Positions 53,856 to 63,848 of a stretch of 64,000 nucleotides of DNA are shown one piece after another. The notes beneath the pieces are model-generated. The model did no database searches. It saw only the letters and a program-made list of their open reading frames with translations, and was not told the DNA's origin. Source of the stretch: an uncultured Victivallis sp. (lineage in GTDB: Bacteria; Verrucomicrobiota; Lentisphaeria; Victivallales; Victivallaceae). The position numbers were made by a program, and so were the translations under genes. Where the stretch lies: the NCBI GenBank assembly GCA_944389935.1, contig CALXOE010000007.1, positions 21,598-85,597 on the forward strand. The letters are read 5' to 3'. How positions within the stretch are numbered: the first letter of the stretch is position 1; each line of letters starts with the position of its first letter.

Positions 53856-54458
53856 ATGGCGGAAAAATTCCAGAGCCTGCTCGATAAGATCCAGGAGAAA
53901 GGCGTGAAAGAGGCGGAGGCTACCGCGGCGGGAATCATCGCCGACGCGGAAAAGGAGGCGAAAGCAATCCGGGAGAAAGCCAGAACCGAGGCCGAAGCGA
54001 CCAGAAAAGAGGCCGCCGAACAGGCCGAATCCCTCGAAAAACGGGCGGAAGCGGCGGTCCGCCAGGCTGCACGCGACATCATCCTTGAACTGCAGCAGGA
54101 ACTCGAGCGCCGCATGACCCGCGCCGTCTCCGCGGCGGCGGAACAGGCGCTGACCCCGGCTTTCATGGCGGCGCTCGTGAAAGAACTCGCCGCGAAATTC
54201 GCGGCCGATCCGAACAGCCAGTTGACGATTCTCACCGCGGTGAAAGACGTTCCGGCGCTTGAAGCGGCACTGAAAGGTTCACTCAGCGCGAGCTTCCGCA
54301 CCGAACCGAAAGTGTTCGGCGACTCCGGAATCAAGGGTGGACTCGAAGTGAATTTCAAGAACGGCGAAGTCTACTTCGACTTCACGAGCGAAGCGGTCAC
54401 GGAACTGGTCGCCGCCTACATCGGCCCGCGGCTGGCGGGAATCCTCGCGGAAAAGTAA
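53856..54458 (+). CDS. atpE: V/A-type ATP synthase subunit E
   Basis: 200 aa with GGGGGA just upstream. A long Ala/Glu/Lys-rich N-terminal helix (residues 1-100, AGIIADAEKEAKAIREKART) forms part of the peripheral stalk, and the C-terminal domain ends with EAVTELVAAYIGPRLAGIL. First gene of the block E-DUF2764-A-B-D. Belongs to the V/A-type enzyme as in Chlamydia and archaea. Confidence 0.85.
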   Translation: MAEKFQSLLDKIQEKGVKEAEATAAGIIADAEKEAKAIREKARTEAEATRKEAAEQAESLEKRAEAAVRQAARDIILELQQELERRMTRAVSAAAEQALTPAFMAALVKELAAKFAADPNSQLTILTAVKDVPALEAALKGSLSASFRTEPKVFGDSGIKGGLEVNFKNGEVYFDFTSEAVTELVAAYIGPRLAGILAEK

Positions 54459-54489
54459 TGAAAATTCAGGCGAAACGGAACGGCGGAAC

Positions 54490-55041
54490 ATGTATTATTA
54501 TTTCTCAGCTTCACTGCCGAGCCTGAGCTTCGGCCAGAATCCGGGCATGAGCGTCGCGGATTTCGACGAGCTTGCTTCCGGGCAGATGTCGCCGGAATCT
54601 CTTGCAAAACTGAAAACCGGCACGCTCGCCGTGAGCCGTGAACCCGGTTCCGCCGCGGGACTCCCCCGCGTTTATGCCGATTACACGAGATTTGAACAGT
54701 ATCTGCATACCCGCATCGCCGAACGGCGCGCGGGAAGAGACGAGGATCGCGCCGTGAAACTTCCGGATCCGGAACTCTATTTCGGCGAAGTAGACTCGGC
54801 ACTTGCAACCGCGGCCGCGGCACCAGATCCGCTCGAACGGGAGAAACTGATCGACCGCATTCGCTGGCGGATGCTTGACGACCTTGAGGCAGGGCATGAT
54901 TTCGATTTCGACGGACTCTGCGTCTACCGACTGAGGCTCGAAATTTTGAACAAATACCGCAACCGCAGCACCGAAACCGGGCGGGAAAACTTCAATGCGG
55001 CGGTCGATCGCATCACCGGTTCGGCGGAAAAAGGCATATAA
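54490..55041 (+). CDS. DUF2764 family protein of the V-ATPase cluster
   Basis: 183 aa beginning MYYYFSASLPSLSFGQNPGM, the N-terminal pattern of the DUF2764 family found between subunits E and A in several bacterial V-ATPase operons. The remainder is helical and charged (EREKLIDRIRWRMLDDLEAG). It may fill a role like subunit C, which is missing as a gene here; this is inference from position. No membrane segment. Confidence 0.75.
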   Translation: MYYYFSASLPSLSFGQNPGMSVADFDELASGQMSPESLAKLKTGTLAVSREPGSAAGLPRVYADYTRFEQYLHTRIAERRAGRDEDRAVKLPDPELYFGEVDSALATAAAAPDPLEREKLIDRIRWRMLDDLEAGHDFDFDGLCVYRLRLEILNKYRNRSTETGRENFNAAVDRITGSAEKGI

Positions 55042-55068
55042 CATCCACTTGAGTCAGGAGTTTCAATA

Positions 55069-56820
55069 ATGGCAGAGGGAAAGAAGAATACTGAAAAAGT
55101 GGTCGCGGTCAACGGCAACATGATCACGATTGAATTCAGCGACCGCGTCATGCAGAACGAAGTTGCGTTCGCCCGAGTCGGCGACAGCGATGTCAAGCTC
55201 AAAAGCGAAGTCATCCGCGTCCGCGGCAACCGGGCGGACCTGCAGGTTTTCGAGAGCACGAACGGGCTGAAAGTGGGCGATGAAGTGGAATTCACCGGGG
55301 AGCTGCTCTCGGTGGAACTCGGTCCCGGCCTCCTGACCCAGGTCTATGACGGACTGCAGAATCCGCTGCCGCTGCTCGCGGAAAAGTCGGGATTCTTTCT
55401 GCAGCGCGGCGTCTATCTGCGCGCTCTCGATCGCGAAAAGAAATGGGCGTTCACTCCGATCGCGAAGGCGGGCGACAAAGTCCGTCCCGGCGACCGGATC
55501 GGATCTGTTCCGGAGGGCGTGGTCAAGCATTACATTATGGTGCCGTTCGCATGGAAAGGGGAGTGGACGCTCGAATCGGTCGCTCCCGCCGGAGAGTACA
55601 CGGTTGACGAGGTCATGGCCGTCGCGGTGAGCGATCAGGGCGAAAAGCGCAATATCACAATGACGCAGCAGTGGCCGGTCAAGATTCCGATCTCCGACTA
55701 CGCCGAAAAACTTCTGCCGGAAAAGACGCTCGTGACCCAGCAGCGTACGATCGACACTTTCTTCCCGGTCGCAGTCGGCGGAACGTTCTGTACACCGGGA
55801 CCGTTCGGCGCGGGGAAAACTGTGCTTCAGCACGCGATCAGCCGTTATGCGGAAGCGGACGTGGTCATCATCGCGGCCTGCGGCGAGCGCGCGGGCGAAG
55901 TGGTGGAGATTTTGCGTGAGTTCCCGGAACTCGAAGACCCGCGCACGGGTCAGCCGCTCATCAACCGTTCGATCATCATCTGCAACACGAGCTCGATGCC
56001 GGTGGCTGCGCGTGAGGCGTCGGTCTACACGGCAGTGACACTCGCGGAGTACTACCGCCAGATGGGACTCAATACGCTGCTTCTGGCCGACTCCACCTCA
56101 CGCTGGGCGCAGGCACTGCGCGAGATGTCGGGCCGACTTGAGGAGATCCCGGGCGAGGAGGCGTTCCCGGCCTATCTCGAATCGCTGATCGCGGGATTTT
56201 ACGAACGCGCGGGTCTCGTGAAGCTTCGCACGGGTGAAATCGGTTCCGTCACGATCGGCGGCGCGGTCTCCCCGGCGGGCGGCAACTTTGAGGAGCCGGT
56301 TACGCAGGCGACGCTGAAAGTGGTCGGCGCATTTCTCGGCCTTTCGCGCGAGCGGTCCGACGCGCGGCGCTATCCGGCGATCCATCCGCTCGACAGCTGG
56401 AGCAAATACAAGAGTGTGGTCGATGCGAAAGAGGTCGAATTCGCCCGCGGCATTCTGCGCCAGGGCGCTGAAGTCAATCAGATGATGAAAGTCATCGGTG
56501 AAGAGGGAACGAGCCTCGCGGACTTCATCATCTATTTGAAGAGCGAATTTCTCGATTATGTCTATCTGCAGCAGAATACGTTCGACAATATCGACGGCGC
56601 GACCAGCGCGGAGCGTCAGCGTTATATGTTCGACCGGATCTACAAGGTTCTCACCGGCAGCTTCACTCTGCCGGACAAGGATACCGCCCGCAGCTACTTC
56701 CTGAATCTGCGTCAGATGTTCATGGACCTCAACTATCTGGCCATGGACAGCGAAGAATTCAAGAGCCAGGAGGCTGCCATCGAAGCAAAAATCGCGGAAC
56801 GGAGCACGGTAAATGCGTAA
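55069..56820 (+). CDS. atpA: V/A-type ATP synthase catalytic subunit A
   Basis: 583 aa. P-loop GPFGAGKTV at residues 244-252, [17 protein letters not shown] and [13 protein letters not shown] in the nucleotide-binding domain, and the A-subunit N-terminal barrel. The long C-terminal domain has the typical [12 protein letters not shown]. It hydrolyses or makes ATP. The next gene overlaps its end by 8 bp. Confidence 0.96.
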   Translation: MAEGKKNTEKVVAVNGNMITIEFSDRVMQNEVAFARVGDSDVKLKSEVIRVRGNRADLQVFESTNGLKVGDEVEFTGELLSVELGPGLLTQVYDGLQNPLPLLAEKSGFFLQRGVYLRALDREKKWAFTPIAKAGDKVRPGDRIGSVPEGVVKHYIMVPFAWKGEWTLESVAPAGEYTVDEVMAVAVSDQGEKRNITMTQQWPVKIPISDYAEKLLPEKTLVTQQRTIDTFFPVAVGGTFCTPGPFGAGKTVLQHAISRYAEADVVIIAACGERAGEVVEILREFPELEDPRTGQPLINRSIIICNTSSMPVAAREASVYTAVTLAEYYRQMGLNTLLLADSTSRWAQALREMSGRLEEIPGEEAFPAYLESLIAGFYERAGLVKLRTGEIGSVTIGGAVSPAGGNFEEPVTQATLKVVGAFLGLSRERSDARRYPAIHPLDSWSKYKSVVDAKEVEFARGILRQGAEVNQMMKVIGEEGTSLADFIIYLKSEFLDYVYLQQNTFDNIDGATSAERQRYMFDRIYKVLTGSFTLPDKDTARSYFLNLRQMFMDLNYLAMDSEEFKSQEAAIEAKIAERSTVNA

Positions 56821-58114
56821 AGTCTATCACAAAATCATTCATATCGCCGGCAACGTGATTACGGTTGAGGCCGACGATGTCAGCTACAACGAACTGGCCG
56901 AGGTGACGAGCGCGCGTGGTGTTTCGCTCGCGCAGGTGATCCGGCTGGCGGACGGCAAGGTGTCGTTGCAGGTGTTCGCGGGCAGCCGCGGAATCAGCAC
57001 GGGAGATCAGGTGCGCTTCCTCGGACGCGAAATGCAGGTTTCGAGTTCGGAAGCGCTGCTCGGGCGCGTGTTCACGGGGCGCGGCACGCCGCGTGACGGC
57101 CGTCCGGAGGTGACTTCGGATATGGTCGACATCGGCGGACCGTCGGTGAATCCGTCCAAACGTATTATTCCGCGCAACATGATCCGCACAAACATTCCGA
57201 TGATCGACGTCTTCAACACGCTGGTCGAGTCGCAGAAGCTGCCGATCTTCTCGATCGCGGGCGAACCTTACAACGAACTGCTCGCGCGCATTGCGCTGCA
57301 GGCGGAAGTCGACGTGATCGTCCTGGGCGGAATGGGACTCAAATATGACGATTATCTGAAGTTCAAGAACACGCTGGATGAACAGGGCGCTCTGTCGCGC
57401 ACGGTGATGTTCATCCACACCGCAGCCGATCCGACTGTGGAATGTCTGATGGTTCCGGATATGTCGCTGGCCGTGGCGGAACAGTTTGCGCTCGAGGGCA
57501 AGCGGGTTCTCGCACTGCTGACCGATATGACGAACTTCGCGGACGCGCTCAAGGAAATCGCAATCACGATGGAACAGATCCCGGCGACGCGCGGATATCC
57601 CGGCGACCTTTACAGCCAGCTCGCGAGCCGTTACGAAAAGGCGGTCGACTTCGATTCGGCCGGTTCGATCACGATTCTGGCGGTCACGACGATGCCGGGC
57701 GATGACGTCACCCACCCGGTGCCGGACAACACCGGATACATCACCGAGGGGCAGTTCTATCTGCGTCACGGTCGTATCGAGCCGTTTGGTTCGCTGTCGC
57801 GACTGAAGCAGCAGGTCAACGGGAAAACCCGTCCGGACCATCGCGCGATTATGGACTCGATGATCCGCCTCTATTCGGATTACCGCAGCACGCTGGAAAA
57901 ACAGTCGATGGGTTTCCAGATGTCCGCCTGGGACAAGAAACTCCTGAAATACGGCAAGCTCTTCGAGAAAAATATGATGGATCTTTCCGTCAACATCTCT
58001 CTTGAGGATGCGCTCGACCTGGGTTGGAAGATTCTGGCCGACTGCTTCGACCGGAACGAAGTCGGCATCAAGACCGACCTCGTGGAACAGTACTGGCCCG
58101 AGGCGAAGAAGTAA
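56813..58114 (+). CDS. atpB: V/A-type ATP synthase subunit B
   Basis: 433 aa. It has the B-subunit pattern, with the P-loop replaced by [16 protein letters not shown], and carries [12 protein letters not shown] and [19 protein letters not shown]. The C-terminal helices end in [12 protein letters not shown]. Non-catalytic nucleotide-binding partner of subunit A, with which it forms the hexamer. Translationally coupled to A by an 8-bp overlap. Confidence 0.96.
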   Translation: MRKVYHKIIHIAGNVITVEADDVSYNELAEVTSARGVSLAQVIRLADGKVSLQVFAGSRGISTGDQVRFLGREMQVSSSEALLGRVFTGRGTPRDGRPEVTSDMVDIGGPSVNPSKRIIPRNMIRTNIPMIDVFNTLVESQKLPIFSIAGEPYNELLARIALQAEVDVIVLGGMGLKYDDYLKFKNTLDEQGALSRTVMFIHTAADPTVECLMVPDMSLAVAEQFALEGKRVLALLTDMTNFADALKEIAITMEQIPATRGYPGDLYSQLASRYEKAVDFDSAGSITILAVTTMPGDDVTHPVPDNTGYITEGQFYLRHGRIEPFGSLSRLKQQVNGKTRPDHRAIMDSMIRLYSDYRSTLEKQSMGFQMSAWDKKLLKYGKLFEKNMMDLSVNISLEDALDLGWKILADCFDRNEVGIKTDLVEQYWPEAKK

Positions 58115-58132
58115 GCCTGCGGAGGGCGACCG

Positions 58133-58753
58133 ATGGCCAAGATCAAATTTACGAAAACCGAACTCAAGGCGCAACAGGACTCGCTCAAGCAGTTCACCCG
58201 CTTTCTGCCGACACTGCAGCTCAAGAAGCAGCAGCTCCAGATGGAGGTGCGTCTCAGCACAGAGCAGCTCGAAAAGAATCTGGAGGAGCAGAAAGCGCTG
58301 GTTCAGCGCATGGCCGGATTTCTCGAGTTGTTCAGCCGGGCGGAGGATGTGGAATTTCTCGAGGGACTGGTGCGGATCAGGAACGTCGTGACCGGAGAAG
58401 CGAACATCGCCGGAATCGCGATTCCGACTTTCGACCGGGTCGAATTCGAGCCGGCCAGCTGGGATCTGTTCGATACGGATTGGTATGTGGATGATGCGGT
58501 TCAGGCGTTGAAAGACGCTGTCTCTCTGCGCGAGGCGCACAAGGTGCTCGAGGAGCAGCATCGGCTGCTTTCCGCGGAGCTGCGCAGCACGTCACAGCGT
58601 GTTAATCTCTTTGAAAAAGTGAAGATTCCGGAATGCCGGGAAAATATCCGCCGGATCCGGATCATGCTCGGCGACCTCGAAACCAGCGCGGTTGCGCGGT
58701 CCAAGATCGCCAAGAAGAAATCGCAGGAGGCTGCGGAACAGGCCGCATCCTGA
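58133..58753 (+). CDS. atpD: V/A-type ATP synthase subunit D
   Basis: 206 aa. Subunit D coiled-coil pattern: FTKTELKAQQDSLKQFTRFL, LKKQQLQMEV and the C-terminal AVARSKIAKKKSQEA. Forms the central rotor shaft inside the A3B3 ring. Last gene of the block; a strong terminator follows. Confidence 0.9.
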   Translation: MAKIKFTKTELKAQQDSLKQFTRFLPTLQLKKQQLQMEVRLSTEQLEKNLEEQKALVQRMAGFLELFSRAEDVEFLEGLVRIRNVVTGEANIAGIAIPTFDRVEFEPASWDLFDTDWYVDDAVQALKDAVSLREAHKVLEEQHRLLSAELRSTSQRVNLFEKVKIPECRENIRRIRIMLGDLETSAVARSKIAKKKSQEAAEQAAS

Positions 58754-58775
58754 AAAATGGTATTGGATAGACCGG

Positions 58776-58806
58776 GGAGGCGGCACTGCCGCCTTTCCGC
58801 TTTTTT
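58776..58806 (+). terminator. Terminator of the V-ATPase operon
   Basis: Stem GGCGGC-ACT-GCCGCC (58779-58793) extended by A-T pairs, followed by a run containing TTTCCGC and six T. Confidence 0.8.
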
Positions 58807-58850
58807 ACAGGATGGCTGGCGGGAAGATCGGTGAGATTTTCGCGAGCCGC

Positions 58851-58879
58851 TTGTAAAAAATGCGGGAGGATTGTATATT
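58851..58879 (+). promoter_or_regulatory. Promoter of the DAHP synthase gene
   Basis: Plus strand TTGTAA - 17 bp - TATATT, 30 bp upstream of the ATG. Confidence 0.6.
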
Positions 58880-58908
58880 ATCCTCTCTTTAAAGGAACTT
58901 TATTATTC

Positions 58909-59988
58909 ATGATCAGCAGTAACAATCTGAATATCGCCAGCCGCAGCGTGCTTTCGAGCCCGGGTGCGGTTCGCTCGGAACTGCCGTTGTCGCTGGACGC
59001 TGTCATGCGGGTCAACGATGCGCGGCAGGAACTCTGCGACATTCTCGACGGAAAGTCGAAGAAACTCATCATGATCGTCGGTCCGTGTTCAATTCACAAT
59101 CCCGATGCCGCGCTTGAATATGCGCGGCGGCTTCAGGCACTCAGTGACGAAGTCCGGGACCGGATCATGGTCATCATGCGCGTCTATTTTGAGAAACCGC
59201 GCACGACCATCGGTTGGAAAGGATTGATTTACGATCCGGATCTGAATGAGAGTTACAACATCGAAAAGGGAATTTTCATCGCACGCAAGCTCATGCTCCG
59301 GATCGTTGACCTCGGATTGCCGGTTGCAACCGAAATGCTCGATCCGATTATTGCGCAATATATCGCTGATGCGGTCACCTGGGCGGCAATCGGAGCGCGC
59401 ACGACTGAAGCGCAGACTCATCGCCAGCTCGGCAGCGGGTTGTCGATGCCGGTCGGATTCAAGAACGCGACGGATGGTTCGTTCCAGATTGCAATCGACG
59501 CGATTTCCACTGCGCGCAGCGAACACAGCTTCATCGGCGTACTTGAGGATGGTCACGTCGGTGTTTTCCGTACCCGGGGCAATCCGTATGCGCACATTGT
59601 GCTGCGCGGCGGCGGCGGACCGAACTACGGCGCGGAACACATCGCTTTTTTGAAAGTCGCGATGAAAAAGGCGAAACTTCCGCCGGTCATCATCGTCGAT
59701 TGCAGTCACGCCAATTCCGGAAAGGATTACCGCAAACAGAACGTCGTGCTGCGTGATGTGCTCAACCAGATCAAAGAGGGGGAGACCGCGATTGCCGGTG
59801 TGATGCTCGAGAGCAATCTGCTGCCCGGTTCCCAGAAGATCAAACCCGGCGAAAAACCGGATCCATGCATCTCGATCACGGACGGCTGCATCGGCTGGGA
59901 TGAAACCGAAGAGCTGATCCGGATGAGCTATGACCGGCTCGGTGAAATTTACGGCGAAGATGCTTTCAGAAAAAACACTGTAGAATAA
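58909..59988 (+). CDS. 3-deoxy-7-phosphoheptulonate synthase, type I
   Basis: 359 aa from the ATG at 58909 with AAAGGAA upstream; an earlier in-frame start is rejected because it overlaps the promoter. Motifs IMIVGPCSIHNPDAALEYA, GFKNATDGSF, LRGGGGPNYGAEH and DCSHANSGKDYRKQ are those of the AroF/AroG/AroH family. Makes DAHP from PEP and erythrose-4-phosphate, the first shikimate step. No extra regulatory domain. Linked functionally to aroQ at the start of the window but not by operon. The isoenzyme type cannot be told. Confidence 0.93.
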   Translation: MISSNNLNIASRSVLSSPGAVRSELPLSLDAVMRVNDARQELCDILDGKSKKLIMIVGPCSIHNPDAALEYARRLQALSDEVRDRIMVIMRVYFEKPRTTIGWKGLIYDPDLNESYNIEKGIFIARKLMLRIVDLGLPVATEMLDPIIAQYIADAVTWAAIGARTTEAQTHRQLGSGLSMPVGFKNATDGSFQIAIDAISTARSEHSFIGVLEDGHVGVFRTRGNPYAHIVLRGGGGPNYGAEHIAFLKVAMKKAKLPPVIIVDCSHANSGKDYRKQNVVLRDVLNQIKEGETAIAGVMLESNLLPGSQKIKPGEKPDPCISITDGCIGWDETEELIRMSYDRLGEIYGEDAFRKNTVE

Positions 59989-59999
59989 GGGGGGAGTTT

Positions 60000-61475
60000 A
60001 TGAGCAGCTTTCTTGCGTTCGACCTCGGCGCTTCCAGCGGTCGTGCCATAATCGGAAAACTCGAAAAAGGCAGATTGTCGTTGACGGAAGTGCACCGCTT
60101 TGCAAACGGGCCGACCGAAAAGGATGGAGCGATCTACTGGAATTATCCCCAGTTGTGCTCCGAGCTTAAAGAGGGACTTCGCAAAGCTCTTGCAGTTGAA
60201 CCGCAACTTCGGGGCATCGGAATCGACACCTGGGGCGTCGACTACGTTTTTTTCGACAAAAAGAGCGGCACAATGCGCCGCTGGCCCTATCATTACCGCG
60301 ACACCCGGACGAACTCCCCTGAAAACGACGTCTGGTGCAAAATTTCCAAAAAAGAGCTTTATGAGCGGACCGGCATCCAGTGCATGCTGCTCAACACGGT
60401 CTATCAGCTTGCGGCACACCATCGGATGCATCCGGAGGATTTCAAGGAGAGTTTTTTCCTGACCATGCCGGATGCGCTCGCATATGCGCTCGGCGGCGCC
60501 CGTACGAGCGAATACACGGAGTGTTCGACCACGAATCTGCTTGATCCCGAGAAGAAAGAGTGGGATTGGGAGATCATCGACCGCCTCGGTCTGCCGCGCG
60601 ATGTGTTTCCGGAAATCGTAAAACCGTGCACTTTCTCCGGAACGCTGTCGGAAAAACTGCAGAAAGAACTCGGATGCGGTCCGATTCCAATCATCAAAGT
60701 GGGTTCTCATGACACGGCCAGTGCAGTCGCGGCGGTCCCGGCACCCGAACAGGGAAGCTGGGCCTACATCAGCGCCGGAACCTGGGCGCTGCTCGGAGCA
60801 GAGATCGACAAGCCGTTCCGCAGTGAGGAATCGGAAAAATACAGTTTTACGAACGAGGGCGGGCTCGACGGCAAGATCCGCTTCCTTTCAAACATCATGG
60901 GCAGCTGGCTCTTCCAGGAGACGCGCCGCATCTGGAATGAGACGAAATCTCCCATCTCATTTGCGGAAATGGAGGATATGGCACGCAGCGCCGAACCTTG
61001 TAAATTCCTGATCAATCCGAACGATCCTTCGTTCGTAACCCCCGGCGACATGCCGCAGCGGATCGTCGACTTCTGCAAACGGACCGGACAGGGAACGATC
61101 ACGAATGACGGCGAAATCGTGCGGGCGATCTACGACTCGCTGGCGCTCTATTTCCGCAGCAAACTCAACATTCTGGCGAAGTTGCTCGGCGTACACTATC
61201 AGTGTTTGAACGTTGTCGGCGGCGGAACCAAGGACGGGCTGCTCATGCAGTTAACGGCCGACGCGCTGAACTTCCCCGTTGTAGCCGGACCGGTCGAAGC
61301 GACTGCGATCGGAAATTTGCTCGCGCAGGCGATGGCTTCCGGCGAAATCACCTCCCTGTCCGAGGCGCGCAAAGTGGTCAATGGTTCGTTTGAAGTCAAA
61401 ACGTACGTTCCGGATGCCAATCGTCACGCTTTTTATCAAAAGCAGTTTGAACGGTTTGAAAAACTCGCAAAGTAA
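60000..61475 (+). CDS. rhaB: Rhamnulokinase
   Basis: 491 aa. FGGY-family kinase with the N-terminal FLAFDLGASSGRAIIGKLE and the central GIGIDTWGVDYVFFD. Phosphorylation-site context HDTASAVAAVP, then SAGTWALLGAE and LNVVGGGTKDGLL. The whole N- and C-terminal pattern fits rhamnulokinase best. Acts after rhamnose isomerase; rhaA and rhaD are not in the window. It starts 11 bp after the DAHP synthase gene and may share its transcript, an odd pairing. Confidence 0.9.
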   Translation: MSSFLAFDLGASSGRAIIGKLEKGRLSLTEVHRFANGPTEKDGAIYWNYPQLCSELKEGLRKALAVEPQLRGIGIDTWGVDYVFFDKKSGTMRRWPYHYRDTRTNSPENDVWCKISKKELYERTGIQCMLLNTVYQLAAHHRMHPEDFKESFFLTMPDALAYALGGARTSEYTECSTTNLLDPEKKEWDWEIIDRLGLPRDVFPEIVKPCTFSGTLSEKLQKELGCGPIPIIKVGSHDTASAVAAVPAPEQGSWAYISAGTWALLGAEIDKPFRSEESEKYSFTNEGGLDGKIRFLSNIMGSWLFQETRRIWNETKSPISFAEMEDMARSAEPCKFLINPNDPSFVTPGDMPQRIVDFCKRTGQGTITNDGEIVRAIYDSLALYFRSKLNILAKLLGVHYQCLNVVGGGTKDGLLMQLTADALNFPVVAGPVEATAIGNLLAQAMASGEITSLSEARKVVNGSFEVKTYVPDANRHAFYQKQFERFEKLAK

Positions 61476-63275
61476 GTGGAGAAAATCGGATTCAACATCA
61501 ATGGAGTGCTCCGCCTGACGGCGGCGGTGCTCCTTATTTTTTTCTGCTGCGCAACTGCGAAAGCGGAAGAGCCGGAGCGAACACTCTACACTTCCGGCGG
61601 CAGCCGGGTTAAAACGCTCGATCCGGCTCAGGCGGACGACCTCGCGAGCCGAAACATGGTCGCCGCCGTCTACGATACGCTGCTCGAATACGATTATACT
61701 GCGAAACCTTACCGCCTCATTCCGTCGATGCTCGCTGAAATGCCGACGGTAAATCAGACTCTCGACATTTACACGTTCCGCCTGCGCGATGACCTGAAAT
61801 TTGCCGAAGACCGCTGTTTCGACGGAATGCCGGAATCCGCGCGCCGGATCACGGCTGAAGATGTGCTCTATTCGATCCTGCGCATTGCGGACCGGCGGAA
61901 TCACAGCCCGGTATACTGGCTCTATCGCGGCAAGATTCAGGGACTCGACGCTTTCTACGAGTCGGAAAACCCTGATTACGAGGCCGGCATTGCGGGATTC
62001 CGCATTCTGGATGATTTGAATTTCGAGATCCACCTGACGAAACCCGATCCGCGTTTTCTTTATATGCTTGCGATTCCGAATTCCGCTGTTGTTTCGCGCC
62101 GCGCAGTGGAGTTTTACAAAGATGAATTTGCGCGGCATCCGGTCGGGTCCGGCCCGTTCCGGCTCACTCTCTGGATCAACGACTACAAACTCCAGCTCGA
62201 CCGCAATCCCGACTATCGGGTGCAATATTTCGCCGAAGCGGAAAATCCCGCCGACCGCTCCCGTCCGCTGCCGCTGGCGGACCGGGTGGTATTCTACCTC
62301 GTGAAGCAGCCGATGTCCTCCTATCTGATGTTTCTGCAGGGCAGACTTGACCTGAATGCACTGGATAAGGATAATCTCGATCTTGTTGCCGGCGGCGGGA
62401 AAACTCTCGCTCCGGCTCTCGCGGCGCGCGGAATCAAACTGTTGCGAGTTCCGGAATTTGAAGTGCGTTATGTCGGCTTCAACTTTTCCGATCCGCTGCT
62501 CGGGAAAAACCTTGAACTCAGACGCGCAATCAGTCTTGCCTACAACATCCAGCGTCGAGTCGAACATACGAATTATCAGCTGATCCCCGCTCAGGGGCCG
62601 ATTCCGCCGGGCGTAGCCGGTTTCGACGAATCGTTCCGGAATCCCTGGTGTGAGGACAACCTCGAAAAAGCGCGATTTCACCTCCAAAAAGCCGGATTCA
62701 AGGACGGAATCAACCCCGCTACCGGCGAAAAACTGCAATTTACTTTCGACCAGACCGGAAATAACTCCGTCTATCGGCAGCTCGGAGAACTGACCGTTTC
62801 CGACCTCGCGGAAATCGGCATCGATATCACCTCGGTGTTGAACAACAACGCCCGTTTTTACGAAAAACTCCGTCAGGGGAAATTACAGCTCTTCCGTCTC
62901 TCCTGGATCGGAGATTATCCGGACGCCGAGAATTTCCTCCAGCTCTTTTACAGCAAAAACATCGGCGGCTGCAACCGAATCGGCTTTTCCGACCCCGAAT
63001 ATGACCGGATGTTTGAAGAAATCCTCCCGATGCCCGACTCCCCGCAACGAACCGAAAAATACAAGGCGATGGTACGATATCTCTCCGAACAGGTCCCCTG
63101 GGTGTTCGAGGGATTCCCGATCGCATACCAGCTGAACCACGGATGGCTCGAAAATTACATTCCGAATGACTTTGTATTCGCCAAATGGAAATATCTGAAC
63201 GTCGACCCGCAAAAACGCGAAGCGATGCGCAGGACGTTCAAACCGCTCAGTTTCGCCGAACTGAACGGTCAGTAA
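61476..63275 (+). CDS. OppA-like ABC transporter solute-binding protein
   Basis: 599 aa from a GTG directly after the rhaB stop; a later GTG at 61506 is possible. Signal-like N-terminus with VLRLTAAVLLIFFCCATAKA. Type 5 binding-protein core: YTSGGSRVKTLDPAQADDLA, TFRLRDDLKFAEDRCF, then VGSGPFRLTLWIND and LRRAISLAYNIQRRV-like ELRRAISLAYNIQRR. Binds peptides or other solutes outside the inner membrane. No permease or ATPase gene is next to it, so the partner is elsewhere or it is an orphan receptor. Confidence 0.85.
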   Translation: MEKIGFNINGVLRLTAAVLLIFFCCATAKAEEPERTLYTSGGSRVKTLDPAQADDLASRNMVAAVYDTLLEYDYTAKPYRLIPSMLAEMPTVNQTLDIYTFRLRDDLKFAEDRCFDGMPESARRITAEDVLYSILRIADRRNHSPVYWLYRGKIQGLDAFYESENPDYEAGIAGFRILDDLNFEIHLTKPDPRFLYMLAIPNSAVVSRRAVEFYKDEFARHPVGSGPFRLTLWINDYKLQLDRNPDYRVQYFAEAENPADRSRPLPLADRVVFYLVKQPMSSYLMFLQGRLDLNALDKDNLDLVAGGGKTLAPALAARGIKLLRVPEFEVRYVGFNFSDPLLGKNLELRRAISLAYNIQRRVEHTNYQLIPAQGPIPPGVAGFDESFRNPWCEDNLEKARFHLQKAGFKDGINPATGEKLQFTFDQTGNNSVYRQLGELTVSDLAEIGIDITSVLNNNARFYEKLRQGKLQLFRLSWIGDYPDAENFLQLFYSKNIGGCNRIGFSDPEYDRMFEEILPMPDSPQRTEKYKAMVRYLSEQVPWVFEGFPIAYQLNHGWLENYIPNDFVFAKWKYLNVDPQKREAMRRTFKPLSFAELNGQ

Positions 63276-63294
63276 AAAATAGGAGATCTTTATT

Positions 63295-63807
63295 ATGAAC
63301 ATACTTCCCAGAAAATGGTTTTACCTGATTTTGATTCCAATCCTCGCCCTCGGCGGCCTCTCCCTCTGGTATCTGCTCCGGGACAGCGACGAAGTCCAGA
63401 TCCGGAAAACCCTCCGTTCCCTCTGTGATCTCGCCTCCAAGCGCGAAAATGAGAAAAATGCCATAGCCATGCTCAAACTTAACAGCACCGACAAAGTGTT
63501 CGCTCCGGAGTGCCGAATCGATTTCCGTCACGAAATGTTCGCGGGAACCTACACCCCCGCGGAACTGACCAGCCTCCTCGCCCGCAGCCGCGGCATCCTG
63601 AAAAATTGCGAAATCGGAATTCGTGACCTCTCTATCACCGTAGAACCTCCCGACAAAGCCTCCGCCGTCTTTACCGGACTCCTCAACGCAACCATGAATG
63701 ACGGCAGCCGCGTCGATGAAGTCAGAGAACTCTTCTGCACTTTCGTCAAAATTGAAGATCATTGGCTTATCGACAGCATGTCTGTCCGCGATATCCTGGA
63801 AAAATAG
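63295..63807 (+). CDS. Anchored NTF2-like protein, unknown function
   Basis: 170 aa with GGAGATC upstream. One N-terminal membrane helix at about residues 8-28 (WFYLILIPILALGGLSLWYLL). The outer domain of about 140 residues resembles NTF2/SnoaL-like cone folds in pattern (QIRKTLRSLCDLASKREN, YTPAELTSLLARSRGIL, then IEDHWLIDSM). The match is weak. It lies 19 bp after the solute-binding protein and may be cotranscribed with it. Confidence 0.65.
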   Translation: MNILPRKWFYLILIPILALGGLSLWYLLRDSDEVQIRKTLRSLCDLASKRENEKNAIAMLKLNSTDKVFAPECRIDFRHEMFAGTYTPAELTSLLARSRGILKNCEIGIRDLSITVEPPDKASAVFTGLLNATMNDGSRVDEVRELFCTFVKIEDHWLIDSMSVRDILEK

Positions 63808-63848
63808 TTTTCTATCCCCCTCACCTCTCCCCCGGCGTCCTTGTGGGA

